Shown here: piece after piece, positions 16,839-24,209 of the stretch | Numbering within the stretch: the stretch's first letter is position 1 | Layout: the number at the start of each line of letters is the position of its first letter | Source: Aliitabrizicola sp031408575 | GTDB lineage: Bacteria > Pseudomonadota > Alphaproteobacteria > Rhodobacterales > Rhodobacteraceae | Assembly (NCBI GenBank): GCA_031408575.1 | Contig: JANNWS010000075.1 | Span: forward strand, 1-64,000 | Direction: 5' to 3' | Length of the DNA: 64,000 nucleotides | Program-made: the position numbers and the translations under genes | The notes under the pieces: generated by a model | What the model saw: the letters and a program-made list of their open reading frames with translations, nothing else | Database searches by the model: none | What the model was told of the DNA's origin: nothing

Positions 16839-17912
16839 ATGATCCCTGCGGACCAGCCGGTCCGTATCGTGGCGGATGACCTGACCGGCGCGCTGGATGC
16901 CGCCGCCGCCTTTGCCCGGCCCGGCGACCCCGCCTGCATCGTGCTTGACGCAGCAGCTATCCACCGCCGTCGTGTCCTTGTGATCAGCACCGAAAGCCGC
17001 GACAGCAGCGCCACCGCCGCTCAACTGGCCACCGCCCGCGCTTGTGCTGCCCTCAGCGCCGTGCCAGGCGCGGCAGAGGCACTTTGGTTTCACAAGATCG
17101 ACAGCGTGCTGCGCGGGCATCCGTTCGCGGCAACCGCCCGGATGGCGCAGCAGCTTGCACTTGAGCGTTGTATCGTCGCCCCGGCTTTTCCCGCGATGGG
17201 CCGCATCACCCGGCAAGGCCTGCAACTGGTGCGAAATGGCGCTGACTGGTGCCCCGCCTTTCAGTCCGATATTGCCGCCGGTCTGCGCGCCGCCGGTCTG
17301 CGTGTGGTATCCGATCCGGTATCGCAGAAAGGGCACCGCTCTGCCATCGTGGTGGATGCCAGTACGCAAGCTGATCTGGACAGCGCCGTGGCCGGACAAG
17401 CCGGACAGCATCTGCTCTGGGTCGGAACACGCGCGTTGGCCGGGGCGCTGGCGGGCGCAGTCGCCCCCGTTCCGTGCCCGCCGCTGGGGCTTGTCGTGAT
17501 CGGCACGCTGCACCCGGCCACCCGCGCGCAGGTTGCCACCGCCCATGCGCTGTGCAAACCCGCGTCGGATTGCGGCCCGGTTTCGCCGCCGGCTACCGGC
17601 TGCCTGCTGATCGACCCCGCGCCGTGCAGCGCGGATTCTGATGCGACCCGAACAGCGGTGCATCTGGCGGCCCGGCGGATCGACCCTGCCAGTTTCGCCG
17701 GGCGCAGCATATTCGTGTCGGGCGGCGATACCTTGGCGGTCATGCTTGGCGCCCTCGGCACCCGCAGCCTTGACTGTCCGGGCGAAATCGCGCCGGGCCT
17801 GCCGGTTGCGATCCTGCGGGGCGGCGCGGGTGACGGATTGTGCCTGATCACCAAATCAGGCGGCTTTGGCCCACCTGACCTGCTGCAGCACCTGATCCTT
17901 GCCGCGCCATGA
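16839..17912 (+). CDS. Four-carbon acid sugar kinase (DUF1537 family)
   Basis: A 357-residue cytoplasmic kinase. The N-terminal motif VADDLTGALDAAAAFA corresponds to the DDLTGA signature of the acid-sugar kinase family. Next come HKIDSVLRGHPFAA, APAFPAMGRITRQG, the nucleotide-binding VSGGDTLAVMLGALG and KSGGFGPPDLL near the end. Family members phosphorylate D-threonate, erythronate or related acids at O4 and feed a PdxA2 dehydrogenase, which is encoded divergently here. The length is shorter than many members (about 420). ATG 16839 begins the family pattern within a few residues; the longer upstream frame has no similarity. Confidence 0.88.
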   Translation: MIPADQPVRIVADDLTGALDAAAAFARPGDPACIVLDAAAIHRRRVLVISTESRDSSATAAQLATARACAALSAVPGAAEALWFHKIDSVLRGHPFAATARMAQQLALERCIVAPAFPAMGRITRQGLQLVRNGADWCPAFQSDIAAGLRAAGLRVVSDPVSQKGHRSAIVVDASTQADLDSAVAGQAGQHLLWVGTRALAGALAGAVAPVPCPPLGLVVIGTLHPATRAQVATAHALCKPASDCGPVSPPATGCLLIDPAPCSADSDATRTAVHLAARRIDPASFAGRSIFVSGGDTLAVMLGALGTRSLDCPGEIAPGLPVAILRGGAGDGLCLITKSGGFGPPDLLQHLILAAP

Positions 17913-18031
17913 CCTCATCGGCGCAAGAACCGGACCGCACCACTGCCGCTGCCGATAAATCAGCGGTCCGACCTGAGATCGCCGACTGAATTCCCGCTAG
18001 CCGACAAGGCGCAAATCACCAGCAGGGGACG

Positions 18032-18069
18032 GGATGCTGCAACAAACCCCGCCGCCCGTCGCAGCATCC
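18032..18069. terminator. Candidate hairpin between convergent genes
   Basis: GGATGCTGC (18032-18040) and GCAGCATCC (18061-18069) form a perfect 9-bp stem with a 20-base loop. It lies in the gap between the ends of the acid-sugar kinase and the HisD-like gene, which point at each other. There is no T-run on either side, so termination is only suggested by position. Confidence 0.35.
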
Positions 18070-18111
18070 GTGCAAGAGGCGTGTGTTGCGGCTGGTGTCG
18101 CTGCAGGCGGC

Positions 18112-19428
18112 TCAGGCAGCGTCATCAGTTGGTGTCAGGTCGAAATGCTCATCGGGAAAGAATTTGGCAAGGCGAACATCGGCGGAACGCGCATGTCCCT
18201 CCATCCCTTCCATCCGCGAAATGCGCGCAGTGGCCAACGCCAGTGATCTGGATGCCGTGCGGGTTGCCCGCTGCCAGGTGACCGTTTTCATGAATTTATG
18301 AACCGACAAACCACCGGTATAGCGGCCCGCACCCGAGGTTGGCAGCACATGATTTGGCCCCGAACACTTGTCGCCGAATGCGACGGTCGTCTCTTCGCCC
18401 AGGAAAAGCGAGCCATAAGAGCGCAATCGCTGCAGCCACCAATCCAGATCGGCGGCCTGCACATGCAAGTGCTCCGGCGCGTAGTCATCGGCCACCTGCG
18501 CCATGTCTTCGGCGCTGTCGCAAAGCATCACTTCAGCATAGTCCGCCCAGGCCGCTGCTGCATTGGCCGCGTTCAATTCGGGCAGTTCGGCAATCAACTG
18601 CGGCACCAAAGCCATGACCCGCTCGGCCAGCGCGCGGTCGGTCGTGACCAACCAGACCGGCGAATTATAGCCGTGCTCGGCCTGTCCCACCAGGTCCCAG
18701 GCCACCAGATGCGGGTCCGCCGTGGCGTCCGCAATCACCATGCTGTCGGTCGGGCCGGCAAACATGTCGATGCCAACCTGACCGTAAAGAATACGTTTTG
18801 CCTCGGCCACATACTGGTTGCCGGGGCCTACAAGGATGTCGGCTTTCGGTAGCCCGAACAGCCCGTTGGCCATAGCCGCCACGCCTTGCACGCCCCCAAG
18901 ATTCAAGATCACATCCGCGCCGCACAGATCCATCGCAAAGAGGATTGCGGGCGGAATGCCAACCCCGGGGCGCGGTGGAGAGCAGGCGGTGATATGCGGC
19001 ACCCCCGCCACCTTGGCTGTCGTGATGGTCATGATCGCGGATGCGATATGGCTATAGCGCCCACCCGGCACATAGCATCCTGCCGATGATACCGGGATCT
19101 GCTTTTGGCCTGCCATCAGGCCCGGCAGGATCTCGATGTTGCAATCCATGATCGTGGCGCGCTGCGCTTCGGCAAAACGGCTGATGTTGCGGTGGGCAAA
19201 CCGGATATCATCCTTCAGTTTTTCCGGAACGAACGTGGCCGCATGTATCCGGCTTTCCGGTGAAACCACGATATCTCCCTGCCAGCGGTCAAGCTCGCGG
19301 GCAAAACGCTCGGCGGCCGCATCGCCGTCACGCGTCAATTCCGCCAACATTCCTTCGACGGCCGCGCGCACATCTGTTTGCCCCGTTTCCGCCGAACGGG
19401 TGGATTTCTTCAGGTAGATCATGGTCAT
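18112..19428 (-). CDS. HpsN-like sulfonate alcohol dehydrogenase (HisD family)
   Basis: A 438-residue NAD-dependent, zinc-requiring dehydrogenase of the histidinol dehydrogenase fold. Clear segments are SSAGCYVPGGRYSHIASAIM, VPHITACSPPRPGVG, ILVGPGNQYVAEAKRILYG, DMFAGPTDSMVIAD, VGQAEHGYNSP, DDYAPEHLHVQ and GPNHVLPTSGAGRYTGGLSVHKF. The pattern follows HpsN, the enzyme that oxidises the CH2OH of 2,3-dihydroxypropane-1-sulfonate, rather than biosynthetic HisD, and the gene sits in a sulfonate operon, not a his operon. HisD-type enzymes perform a two-step, four-electron oxidation of an alcohol to a carboxylate. An amino-alcohol sulfonate (cysteinolate) is an equally good candidate substrate here because cysteate-processing genes follow. 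It is the last gene of the operon, 10 bases after the permease. Confidence 0.85.
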   Translation of the reverse strand: MTMIYLKKSTRSAETGQTDVRAAVEGMLAELTRDGDAAAERFARELDRWQGDIVVSPESRIHAATFVPEKLKDDIRFAHRNISRFAEAQRATIMDCNIEILPGLMAGQKQIPVSSAGCYVPGGRYSHIASAIMTITTAKVAGVPHITACSPPRPGVGIPPAILFAMDLCGADVILNLGGVQGVAAMANGLFGLPKADILVGPGNQYVAEAKRILYGQVGIDMFAGPTDSMVIADATADPHLVAWDLVGQAEHGYNSPVWLVTTDRALAERVMALVPQLIAELPELNAANAAAAWADYAEVMLCDSAEDMAQVADDYAPEHLHVQAADLDWWLQRLRSYGSLFLGEETTVAFGDKCSGPNHVLPTSGAGRYTGGLSVHKFMKTVTWQRATRTASRSLALATARISRMEGMEGHARSADVRLAKFFPDEHFDLTPTDDAA

Positions 19429-19438
19429 TCAGTCCCGC

Positions 19439-20311
19439 TTACATGCGGCCCTTCCAGGGCACGAGTTTACGCTCGACAAAGCGCATCAACAAATCAAAGG
19501 CATAGGCAATGATCGCGATCACGATGATGCCCATGATGACGGTCGAGGTTTGCAGGAACTGACTGGCGGTCAGCACCATGTATCCCAGACCCTTGGTTGC
19601 GGCGACCATCTCGGCGGCGACCAGCGTGGTCCATCCAAAGCCGATGCCAATCCGCATGGCCGTCAGGATTTCAGGCATGGCCGAGGGCAGGATCACCTGA
19701 AGCATGACCTGCCACCGGCTGGCCCCAAAGGAATAGGCGGCGTGAATCTGCTCGATCGCCGCCGATTTAACCCCGGATCGCGCACCCAGCGCCACCGGGG
19801 CCAGCACCGAAAGAAAGATCAGCAGAACTTTTGACGTCTCGCCGATGCCGAACCAGATGATCATCAACGGCAGGTAGGCCAGCGGCGGGATCGGGCGATA
19901 GAACTCGATCGGAGGATCGAAAACGCCCCGGATGAACGGGCTCATTCCCATGGCGATGCCCAAAGGGATGCCAACCACACAGGCTAGCAAGAACGCGCCG
20001 AACACTCGAGCGGCAGAAATTCCGACATGTTCCAGAAATGGCGTGTTGGTGAAGCCGTTGTTCCAGACATCAAAGAATTTGCCCAGAACCGCTTGGGGCG
20101 ACGGCAGGAAAAGCGGTTTGACCCAGCCCACGTAGGTGACCAGCCACCACACGAAAATGATGCCCAGGATGGAGGCGACCGACAGCAGCCGTGTTTCCCC
20201 CTGCCCAGGCACACCGTAGGTTTCGCCGGGTTTTGTTGCGCGCGCTTTCATGAGGAAAAACAACACTCCTTTCTTCTTGCCCTGGGTGTTCGGGTATGAG
20301 TGCTCGGTCAT
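19439..20311 (-). CDS. TauC-like ABC transporter permease
   Basis: A 290-residue inner-membrane subunit of a taurine/nitrate/sulfonate-type importer. A hydrophilic N-terminal extension of about 40 residues precedes the first span (LLSVASILGIIFVWWLVTYV). The EAA docking loop reads YSFGASRWQVMLQVILPSAM at about residue 195, and the region RPIPPLAYLPLMIIWFGIGE is diagnostic for the SsuC/TauC branch. Its ATG overlaps the stop of the ATPase gene (ATGA). The neighbouring cysteate lyase makes an organosulfonate the likely cargo. Confidence 0.9.
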   Translation of the reverse strand: MTEHSYPNTQGKKKGVLFFLMKARATKPGETYGVPGQGETRLLSVASILGIIFVWWLVTYVGWVKPLFLPSPQAVLGKFFDVWNNGFTNTPFLEHVGISAARVFGAFLLACVVGIPLGIAMGMSPFIRGVFDPPIEFYRPIPPLAYLPLMIIWFGIGETSKVLLIFLSVLAPVALGARSGVKSAAIEQIHAAYSFGASRWQVMLQVILPSAMPEILTAMRIGIGFGWTTLVAAEMVAATKGLGYMVLTASQFLQTSTVIMGIIVIAIIAYAFDLLMRFVERKLVPWKGRM

Positions 20312-21096
20312 GCTGCCGCCTCCTCGTCCGAGAAGATGATCTTCAGGATTTCTTCCCGCAGTGCTATGAACTCGCGGCTGGCCTTGACGTCGCGCGCCGG
20401 TGTGCCGCCCAGAAACTGGCGTGAAAACGGCAGGTCAAACCGGTGTGTGATACGGCCTGGCCGCGGCGACATCACGATAAGCTTGGTTCCCATGAACAGC
20501 GCTTCTTCGACCGAGTGGGTGATGAAGAACACCGACTTTTCGGTGCTGTGCCAGATGTTCAGGATCAGTTCTTGCGCCTTTTCCCGCGTCAGCGCGTCAA
20601 GCGCTCCCAGCGGCTCATCCATCAGCAAGACCTTGGGGTCACAGGTCAGCGCGCGGGCAATGCCGACCCGTTGTTGCATGCCGCCCGACAGCTTGTAGAC
20701 GCGCGCGCTTTCAAACTCGTTCAGGCCCAGCAACTTGATGAAGCCGCGCGCGATCGCATAGCGCCTGGCGACGTCGACGCCTTGCAGCTTCAAACCGAAG
20801 GCCACGTTGTCGAGCACATTGAGCCAGGGCATGAGCGCGTGTTTCTGAAACACCACGGCCCGGTCCGCACCCGGCCCCTGAACCCGCCCGCCGTCCAGCA
20901 AGATCTCACCGGATGAGGGTGAAAGGAACCCCGCGATCAGCGACAGAAGCGTGGATTTGCCACAGCCTGATGCGCCCAGCGCCACAACAAAATCATCGCC
21001 AACAATCTCAAGATCAATCTGACGCAGCGCCTCGACGGGCGGACGCCCGTCTGCGGTTGGATAGACCACCGATGCCTGTTTGACGTTTAACCCCAT
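20308..21096 (-). CDS. TauB/SsuB-like ABC transporter ATP-binding protein
   Basis: A 262-residue ATPase. Motifs are Walker A GASGCGKSTLLSLIAGF, Q-loop VFQKHALMPWLNV, signature LSGGMQQRVGIARAL, Walker B VLLMDEPLGALD and the switch histidine in VFFITHSVEEALFMG. This is the TauB/SsuB/NrtD pattern. Start ATG 21096 follows CAGGGGGG; upstream ATGs at 21114 and 21153 add residues without similarity. It is coupled to the downstream permease by an ATGA overlap. Confidence 0.92.
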   Translation of the reverse strand: MGLNVKQASVVYPTADGRPPVEALRQIDLEIVGDDFVVALGASGCGKSTLLSLIAGFLSPSSGEILLDGGRVQGPGADRAVVFQKHALMPWLNVLDNVAFGLKLQGVDVARRYAIARGFIKLLGLNEFESARVYKLSGGMQQRVGIARALTCDPKVLLMDEPLGALDALTREKAQELILNIWHSTEKSVFFITHSVEEALFMGTKLIVMSPRPGRITHRFDLPFSRQFLGGTPARDVKASREFIALREEILKIIFSDEEAAA

Positions 21097-21168
21097 TGTG
21101 CCCCCCTGCGCCATTTCATGTGGTTGCAGCCGGGGTGTACGCCTCGGCTGCAACCTGGAAATCTGACT

Positions 21169-22155
21169 TTACTTCGCGGCTTCCGCGATGGCCGTGTTGA
21201 CGAAGGGTGAATAGTCTTCGATCGCCGCGTCGATCCGGCCTGCCGTGACCAGGAAATCGGCGGTGGTCTTCATGTTCGCCGCAGCTCCGCCCAGCCAGTT
21301 CGGGGCAAGCTGATCTGCCAGCGGAATGAAGGTAAAGCCCTTCAGGATGCTTGGCACCTGATCCGCTGCCGCACCGGTTACTTCGGCGATTTTCAAAACC
21401 GGAGCGCTGTCGGCCGTCCAGGCGGCAGGATCGGCCAGATAGGCTGCATTCGCCTCGTTCATGGTCTTGGCAAAGGCGACCATCGCATCGGCATTTGCTG
21501 CGGCGAATTCGCTGTTCACCACCCAGCCGTCAAAGGTTGGGAACCCCCATGCTGCGGTTTGATCCGCGCCGACAATGAAAGTGCCCGATTGCAGGATCTG
21601 GTTCTGGACCGGTTCCCAGATGAAGGCTGCGTCCACTTGACCTGAATCCCAGGCCGCTGCGATCTGGTCGGCAGGCAGGTTCATGATCGTGACATCGGTT
21701 TCGGCGATCCCGGCATGGGACAGCGCGCCCATCAGGGAATAATGCGCTGTGGAGCCAACCGGAACGGCAATGCGCTTGCCCTTCATTTCCTCCAGCTTGG
21801 TGATGCCGGATGCCTTTGTCGCGATCAGGCTTTCTGCCGTGCCAAGACCTTGGGCGATCATGAACAACTGGATTTCAAGGCCTTGGCTGGTGCCGATCGA
21901 CAAGGGTGAAGAGCCAAGCTCCGCCACTTGCACATCGCCGCTTGCCATGGCGGCGATCACTTCGGTTCCCGACCCAAACTGGCGCCACTCGATTGTCCAG
22001 CCGGTGGCGGCATCGAACTTGCCTTCGGCACGGGCAACCTGCATCGGCGTCGGGCTGCCAAAGTTGCCGATGATCACGTTTTCCGCCAGAGCGGCGCCTG
22101 CAGTCATCGCGAAGGCGGCAGCGCTGACCAGAAGGGTTTTGAAGGTGGGTCTCAT
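21169..22155 (-). CDS. TauA-like sulfonate substrate-binding protein
   Basis: A 328-residue periplasmic protein with a Sec signal peptide (MRPTFKTLLVSAAAFAMTAG, cleavage after AALA). The mature domain starts NVIIGNFGSPTPMQVARAEG and contains GTEVIAAMASGDVQVAELGS, GKRIAVPVGSTAHYSLMGAL, AAFIWEPVQNQILQSG and FDGWVVNSEFA, the layout of TauA/SsuA proteins that bind aliphatic sulfonates. ATG 22155 follows AAGGAGACGACCC. The gene stands between the racemase and the ATPase, so uptake and catabolic genes are interleaved in one operon. The ligand is inferred from context. Confidence 0.88.
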   Translation of the reverse strand: MRPTFKTLLVSAAAFAMTAGAALAENVIIGNFGSPTPMQVARAEGKFDAATGWTIEWRQFGSGTEVIAAMASGDVQVAELGSSPLSIGTSQGLEIQLFMIAQGLGTAESLIATKASGITKLEEMKGKRIAVPVGSTAHYSLMGALSHAGIAETDVTIMNLPADQIAAAWDSGQVDAAFIWEPVQNQILQSGTFIVGADQTAAWGFPTFDGWVVNSEFAAANADAMVAFAKTMNEANAAYLADPAAWTADSAPVLKIAEVTGAAADQVPSILKGFTFIPLADQLAPNWLGGAAANMKTTADFLVTAGRIDAAIEDYSPFVNTAIAEAAK

Positions 22156-22174
22156 GGGTCGTCTCCTTGTTGCG

Positions 22175-22933
22175 TTACAGTACGGGCGCGTTCGCGCTTC
22201 TTGTTGTCGGCCAGGTGTCGGTCTGTTCCTGAACCTCATCAGTTTGGTTGGAAAAGGCTATGATGCCGCTGACCAGTTGGTCCAGCGTATCAAAAATACT
22301 GGCACCGGGGGCCACGGCGTCAGCAATCAGCGAGAATTCTGTGCACGCGATCATCTGCACCTGCGCCCCTTCGGCCAAAAGTCCGGTCGACGCCCGGATC
22401 AATGTGGCCCGCGCCGCAGCTTGCGCCCCACCCGCCTTGATGCTGCGGATGGCCGTCAGCATTGCGGCCTCGTCCGTAGCAAAGACTGCTGAAAGCCCGG
22501 CTGCGGTGCAAGCGGCATCAAACAATCCGATCTGTCGCACGGCGGGGGATGCGAGGATGCCGAGGCGTCCCCCCTTGCCCACAAGGCGCGCCGCCTGCGC
22601 CACTGACAGTTGCACCATGTCGATCAGCGGTATGCCAGCCGCAGCCCGGATGCAGGGCGCATAGTGATGGGCGGTGTTGCAGGGCATGGCCAGCGCCTCG
22701 GCCCCCGCCGTTTGCAGGCGCTTTGCCATCGCGGCCAGCGTCGGACCGGGATCCTCGCCGGTCCGCTCGATCAGATGACGGATGCGGGACGGCACTTGCG
22801 GGTTCTGATCCACGATCAGCGGGATATGTTCGGCGTCATCGCGCGCAGGTGTGGCTGCGATGATCTTCTGCATCAAAAGCACTGTGGCCTCTGGCCCCAT
22901 ACCACCGAGAATTCCCACCCGCCGCAGGGTCAT
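22175..22933 (-). CDS. Aspartate/glutamate racemase family protein, possible cysteate racemase
   Basis: A 252-residue cofactor-independent racemase homologue. It has VGILGGMGPEATVLLMQKII at the N-terminus, the first catalytic cysteine in AMPCNTAHHY and the second in IACTEFSLI, plus GILASPAVRQIGLFD. The family swaps the alpha configuration of aspartate or glutamate with two cysteines. Cysteate is the sulfonate analogue of aspartate, and the neighbours are a cysteate sulfo-lyase and a sulfonate importer, so racemisation of D- to L-cysteate is a reasonable inference. The ATG overlaps the stop of a 47-codon ORF (ATGA). The C-terminal 25 residues look unstructured. Confidence 0.8.
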   Translation of the reverse strand: MTLRRVGILGGMGPEATVLLMQKIIAATPARDDAEHIPLIVDQNPQVPSRIRHLIERTGEDPGPTLAAMAKRLQTAGAEALAMPCNTAHHYAPCIRAAAGIPLIDMVQLSVAQAARLVGKGGRLGILASPAVRQIGLFDAACTAAGLSAVFATDEAAMLTAIRSIKAGGAQAAARATLIRASTGLLAEGAQVQMIACTEFSLIADAVAPGASIFDTLDQLVSGIIAFSNQTDEVQEQTDTWPTTRSANAPVL

Positions 22934-23073
22934 GTTTCCGCCTCGGGCGCGAGCGGCACCATCACATCCAAGTGCAGTTGCCCCGTGCGGTCCACAGCAG
23001 CGACCACATCGCTTCCCCCATTGGGGATTGGCATCTGCCGCGCGAAGCTGTCGGTGAACGGCGGGCGCGCCAT
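22930..23073 (-). CDS. Small 47-residue ORF of unknown function in the sulfonate operon
   Basis: An ATG at 23073, four bases after the cuyA stop, opens a frame of 47 codons whose TGA overlaps the racemase ATG (ATGA). It fills the whole gap between the two genes. The product starts MARPPFTDSFARQMPIPNGG and ends LHLDVMVPLAPEAET; it has no signal peptide, membrane span, cysteine or basic DNA-binding segment. I do not recognise a family. Its exact fit between coupled genes is the main evidence that it is translated; it could also be only a coupling leader. Confidence 0.5.
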   Translation of the reverse strand: MARPPFTDSFARQMPIPNGGSDVVAAVDRTGQLHLDVMVPLAPEAET

Positions 23074-23076
23074 CGG

Positions 23077-24099
23077 CTACTCGGCAGCTTGCTGCGTCGG
23101 CGGGTCGGCAAAAACCGCGTCATAGCCGAACAAGGCCACAGATCCACCCGTATGCAGGAATACCACCCGTTCGCCCTTCTTGAACTGCCCCTTGCGGCAA
23201 TAATCAATCAGACCGGCCGCGCCCTTGCCCGAGTAGACCGGGTCCAGCAAAATACCCTCCAGCTCTGCGAACATCCGGATCGCCTCCAACGTGTCGGCCC
23301 GCGGCACACCGTAGCCTGCACCGACATATCCGGTATCCGCCACGACATCGCTGCGCGCCACAACGCCCGGGCAGCCCAGCTTTTCCGCCGTGCGCTGTGC
23401 CAATGCAAAGACGTTTTCTTCTTGCTTTTGCTGCGGTGCGCGCACCCCAAAGCCCAGCAGCGGGATCCCGGCATTGATTGCTTTCAATCCGACGATCAAA
23501 CCCGCCTGCGTGCCCGCGGAGCCGGTCGCGGTGACCAGATGATCAATGACGATCCCACGGTCATTGGCCTGTCCCACCAGTTCGAAGGCGCAGTTGACGT
23601 AACCAAGCGCGCCCGTCGGGTTCGATCCACCGCCCGGAATGATGTAGACCTTGCGACCCGCTGCCTGCATACCCTCGGCCACGGCCTCCATTTCGGCTTG
23701 CATGTCAACGCCTCCCGGACGTTTTTCAACCACTGCCCCATGCAGGTGATCCAGCAACACGTTGCCATTCAGATTGTAGTTGTGGTTGTTCGATCCGGTA
23801 CGATCCTCCAGCAGGATATGGCAGGCCATTCCCAGCTTGGCCGAAAATGCGGCGGTCTGGCGGGCGTGGTTCGACTGCGTCGCCCCTTGGGTCATCACGA
23901 CATCCGCGCCAAGGGCCTGCGCCTCGGCCATTAGGAATTCCAGCTTGCGTGTCTTGTTGCCGCCGGTGGACAGACCGGTGCAATCGTCGCGCTTGATCCA
24001 GATTTCCGGCCCGCCCAGCTCTTTGCTCAACCTGTCAAGCCGTTCCAGCGGGGTCGGCAGATGCGCCAGAAAAACGCGGGGAAAACGGGCGAGGTGCAT
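23077..24099 (-). CDS. cuyA: L-cysteate sulfo-lyase (D-cysteine desulfhydrase family)
   Basis: A 340-residue PLP enzyme. It closely follows the CuyA pattern I know from Ruegeria: LPTPLERLDRLSKELGGPEI, IKRDDCTGLSTGGNKTRKLE (the lysine of NKTRK is the PLP-binding residue), TQGATQSNHARQTAAFSAKL, HILLEDRTGSN, PGGGSNPTGALGYVNC and DPVYSGKGAAGLIDYCRKGQ. CuyA splits L-cysteate into pyruvate, ammonium and sulfite. The start at 24099 is set by AAGGA seven bases upstream; the frame continues to an ATG at 24114. It is the first gene of the operon, read from the region shared with the LysR gene. D-cysteine desulfhydrase is the alternative, but the sulfonate importer next door argues for cysteate. Confidence 0.9.
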   Translation of the reverse strand: MHLARFPRVFLAHLPTPLERLDRLSKELGGPEIWIKRDDCTGLSTGGNKTRKLEFLMAEAQALGADVVMTQGATQSNHARQTAAFSAKLGMACHILLEDRTGSNNHNYNLNGNVLLDHLHGAVVEKRPGGVDMQAEMEAVAEGMQAAGRKVYIIPGGGSNPTGALGYVNCAFELVGQANDRGIVIDHLVTATGSAGTQAGLIVGLKAINAGIPLLGFGVRAPQQKQEENVFALAQRTAEKLGCPGVVARSDVVADTGYVGAGYGVPRADTLEAIRMFAELEGILLDPVYSGKGAAGLIDYCRKGQFKKGERVVFLHTGGSVALFGYDAVFADPPTQQAAE

Positions 24100-24123
24100 G
24101 GGAATGTCCTTCATAAACTTGTA

Positions 24124-24144
24124 TGGTCAGACTATTGCAGACCA
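24124..24144. promoter_or_regulatory. Inverted repeat near the cuyA start
   Basis: TGGTC (24124-24128) and GACCA (24140-24144) form a 5-bp inverted repeat around 11 bases. It lies 25 bases upstream of the cuyA start and fits the T-N11-A rule for LysR sites loosely. It may be the activation half-site that accompanies the stronger palindrome at 24181. Confidence 0.35.
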
Positions 24145-24180
24145 AATTCCGCCGTGCAAATTCGAAATATGCCAGTTATT

Positions 24181-24195
24181 ATGCAAGACTTGCAT
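24181..24195. promoter_or_regulatory. LysR-type operator, perfect palindrome
   Basis: ATGCAAG-A-CTTGCAT is a perfect 7-1-7 palindrome lying 15 bases before the LysR start and 82 bases before the cuyA start. It contains the T-N11-A core that LysR regulators recognise. Its place beside the regulator's own start suits autorepression plus activation of the divergent cuyA operon. Confidence 0.65.
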
Positions 24196-24209
24196 ATTAT
24201 GAGGGCAAG

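Noticed and set aside
18112..19428. Biosynthetic histidinol dehydrogenase (hisD)
   Set aside because: The sequence follows the HpsN pattern and the gene lies in a sulfonate uptake/desulfonation operon, with no other his genes nearby.
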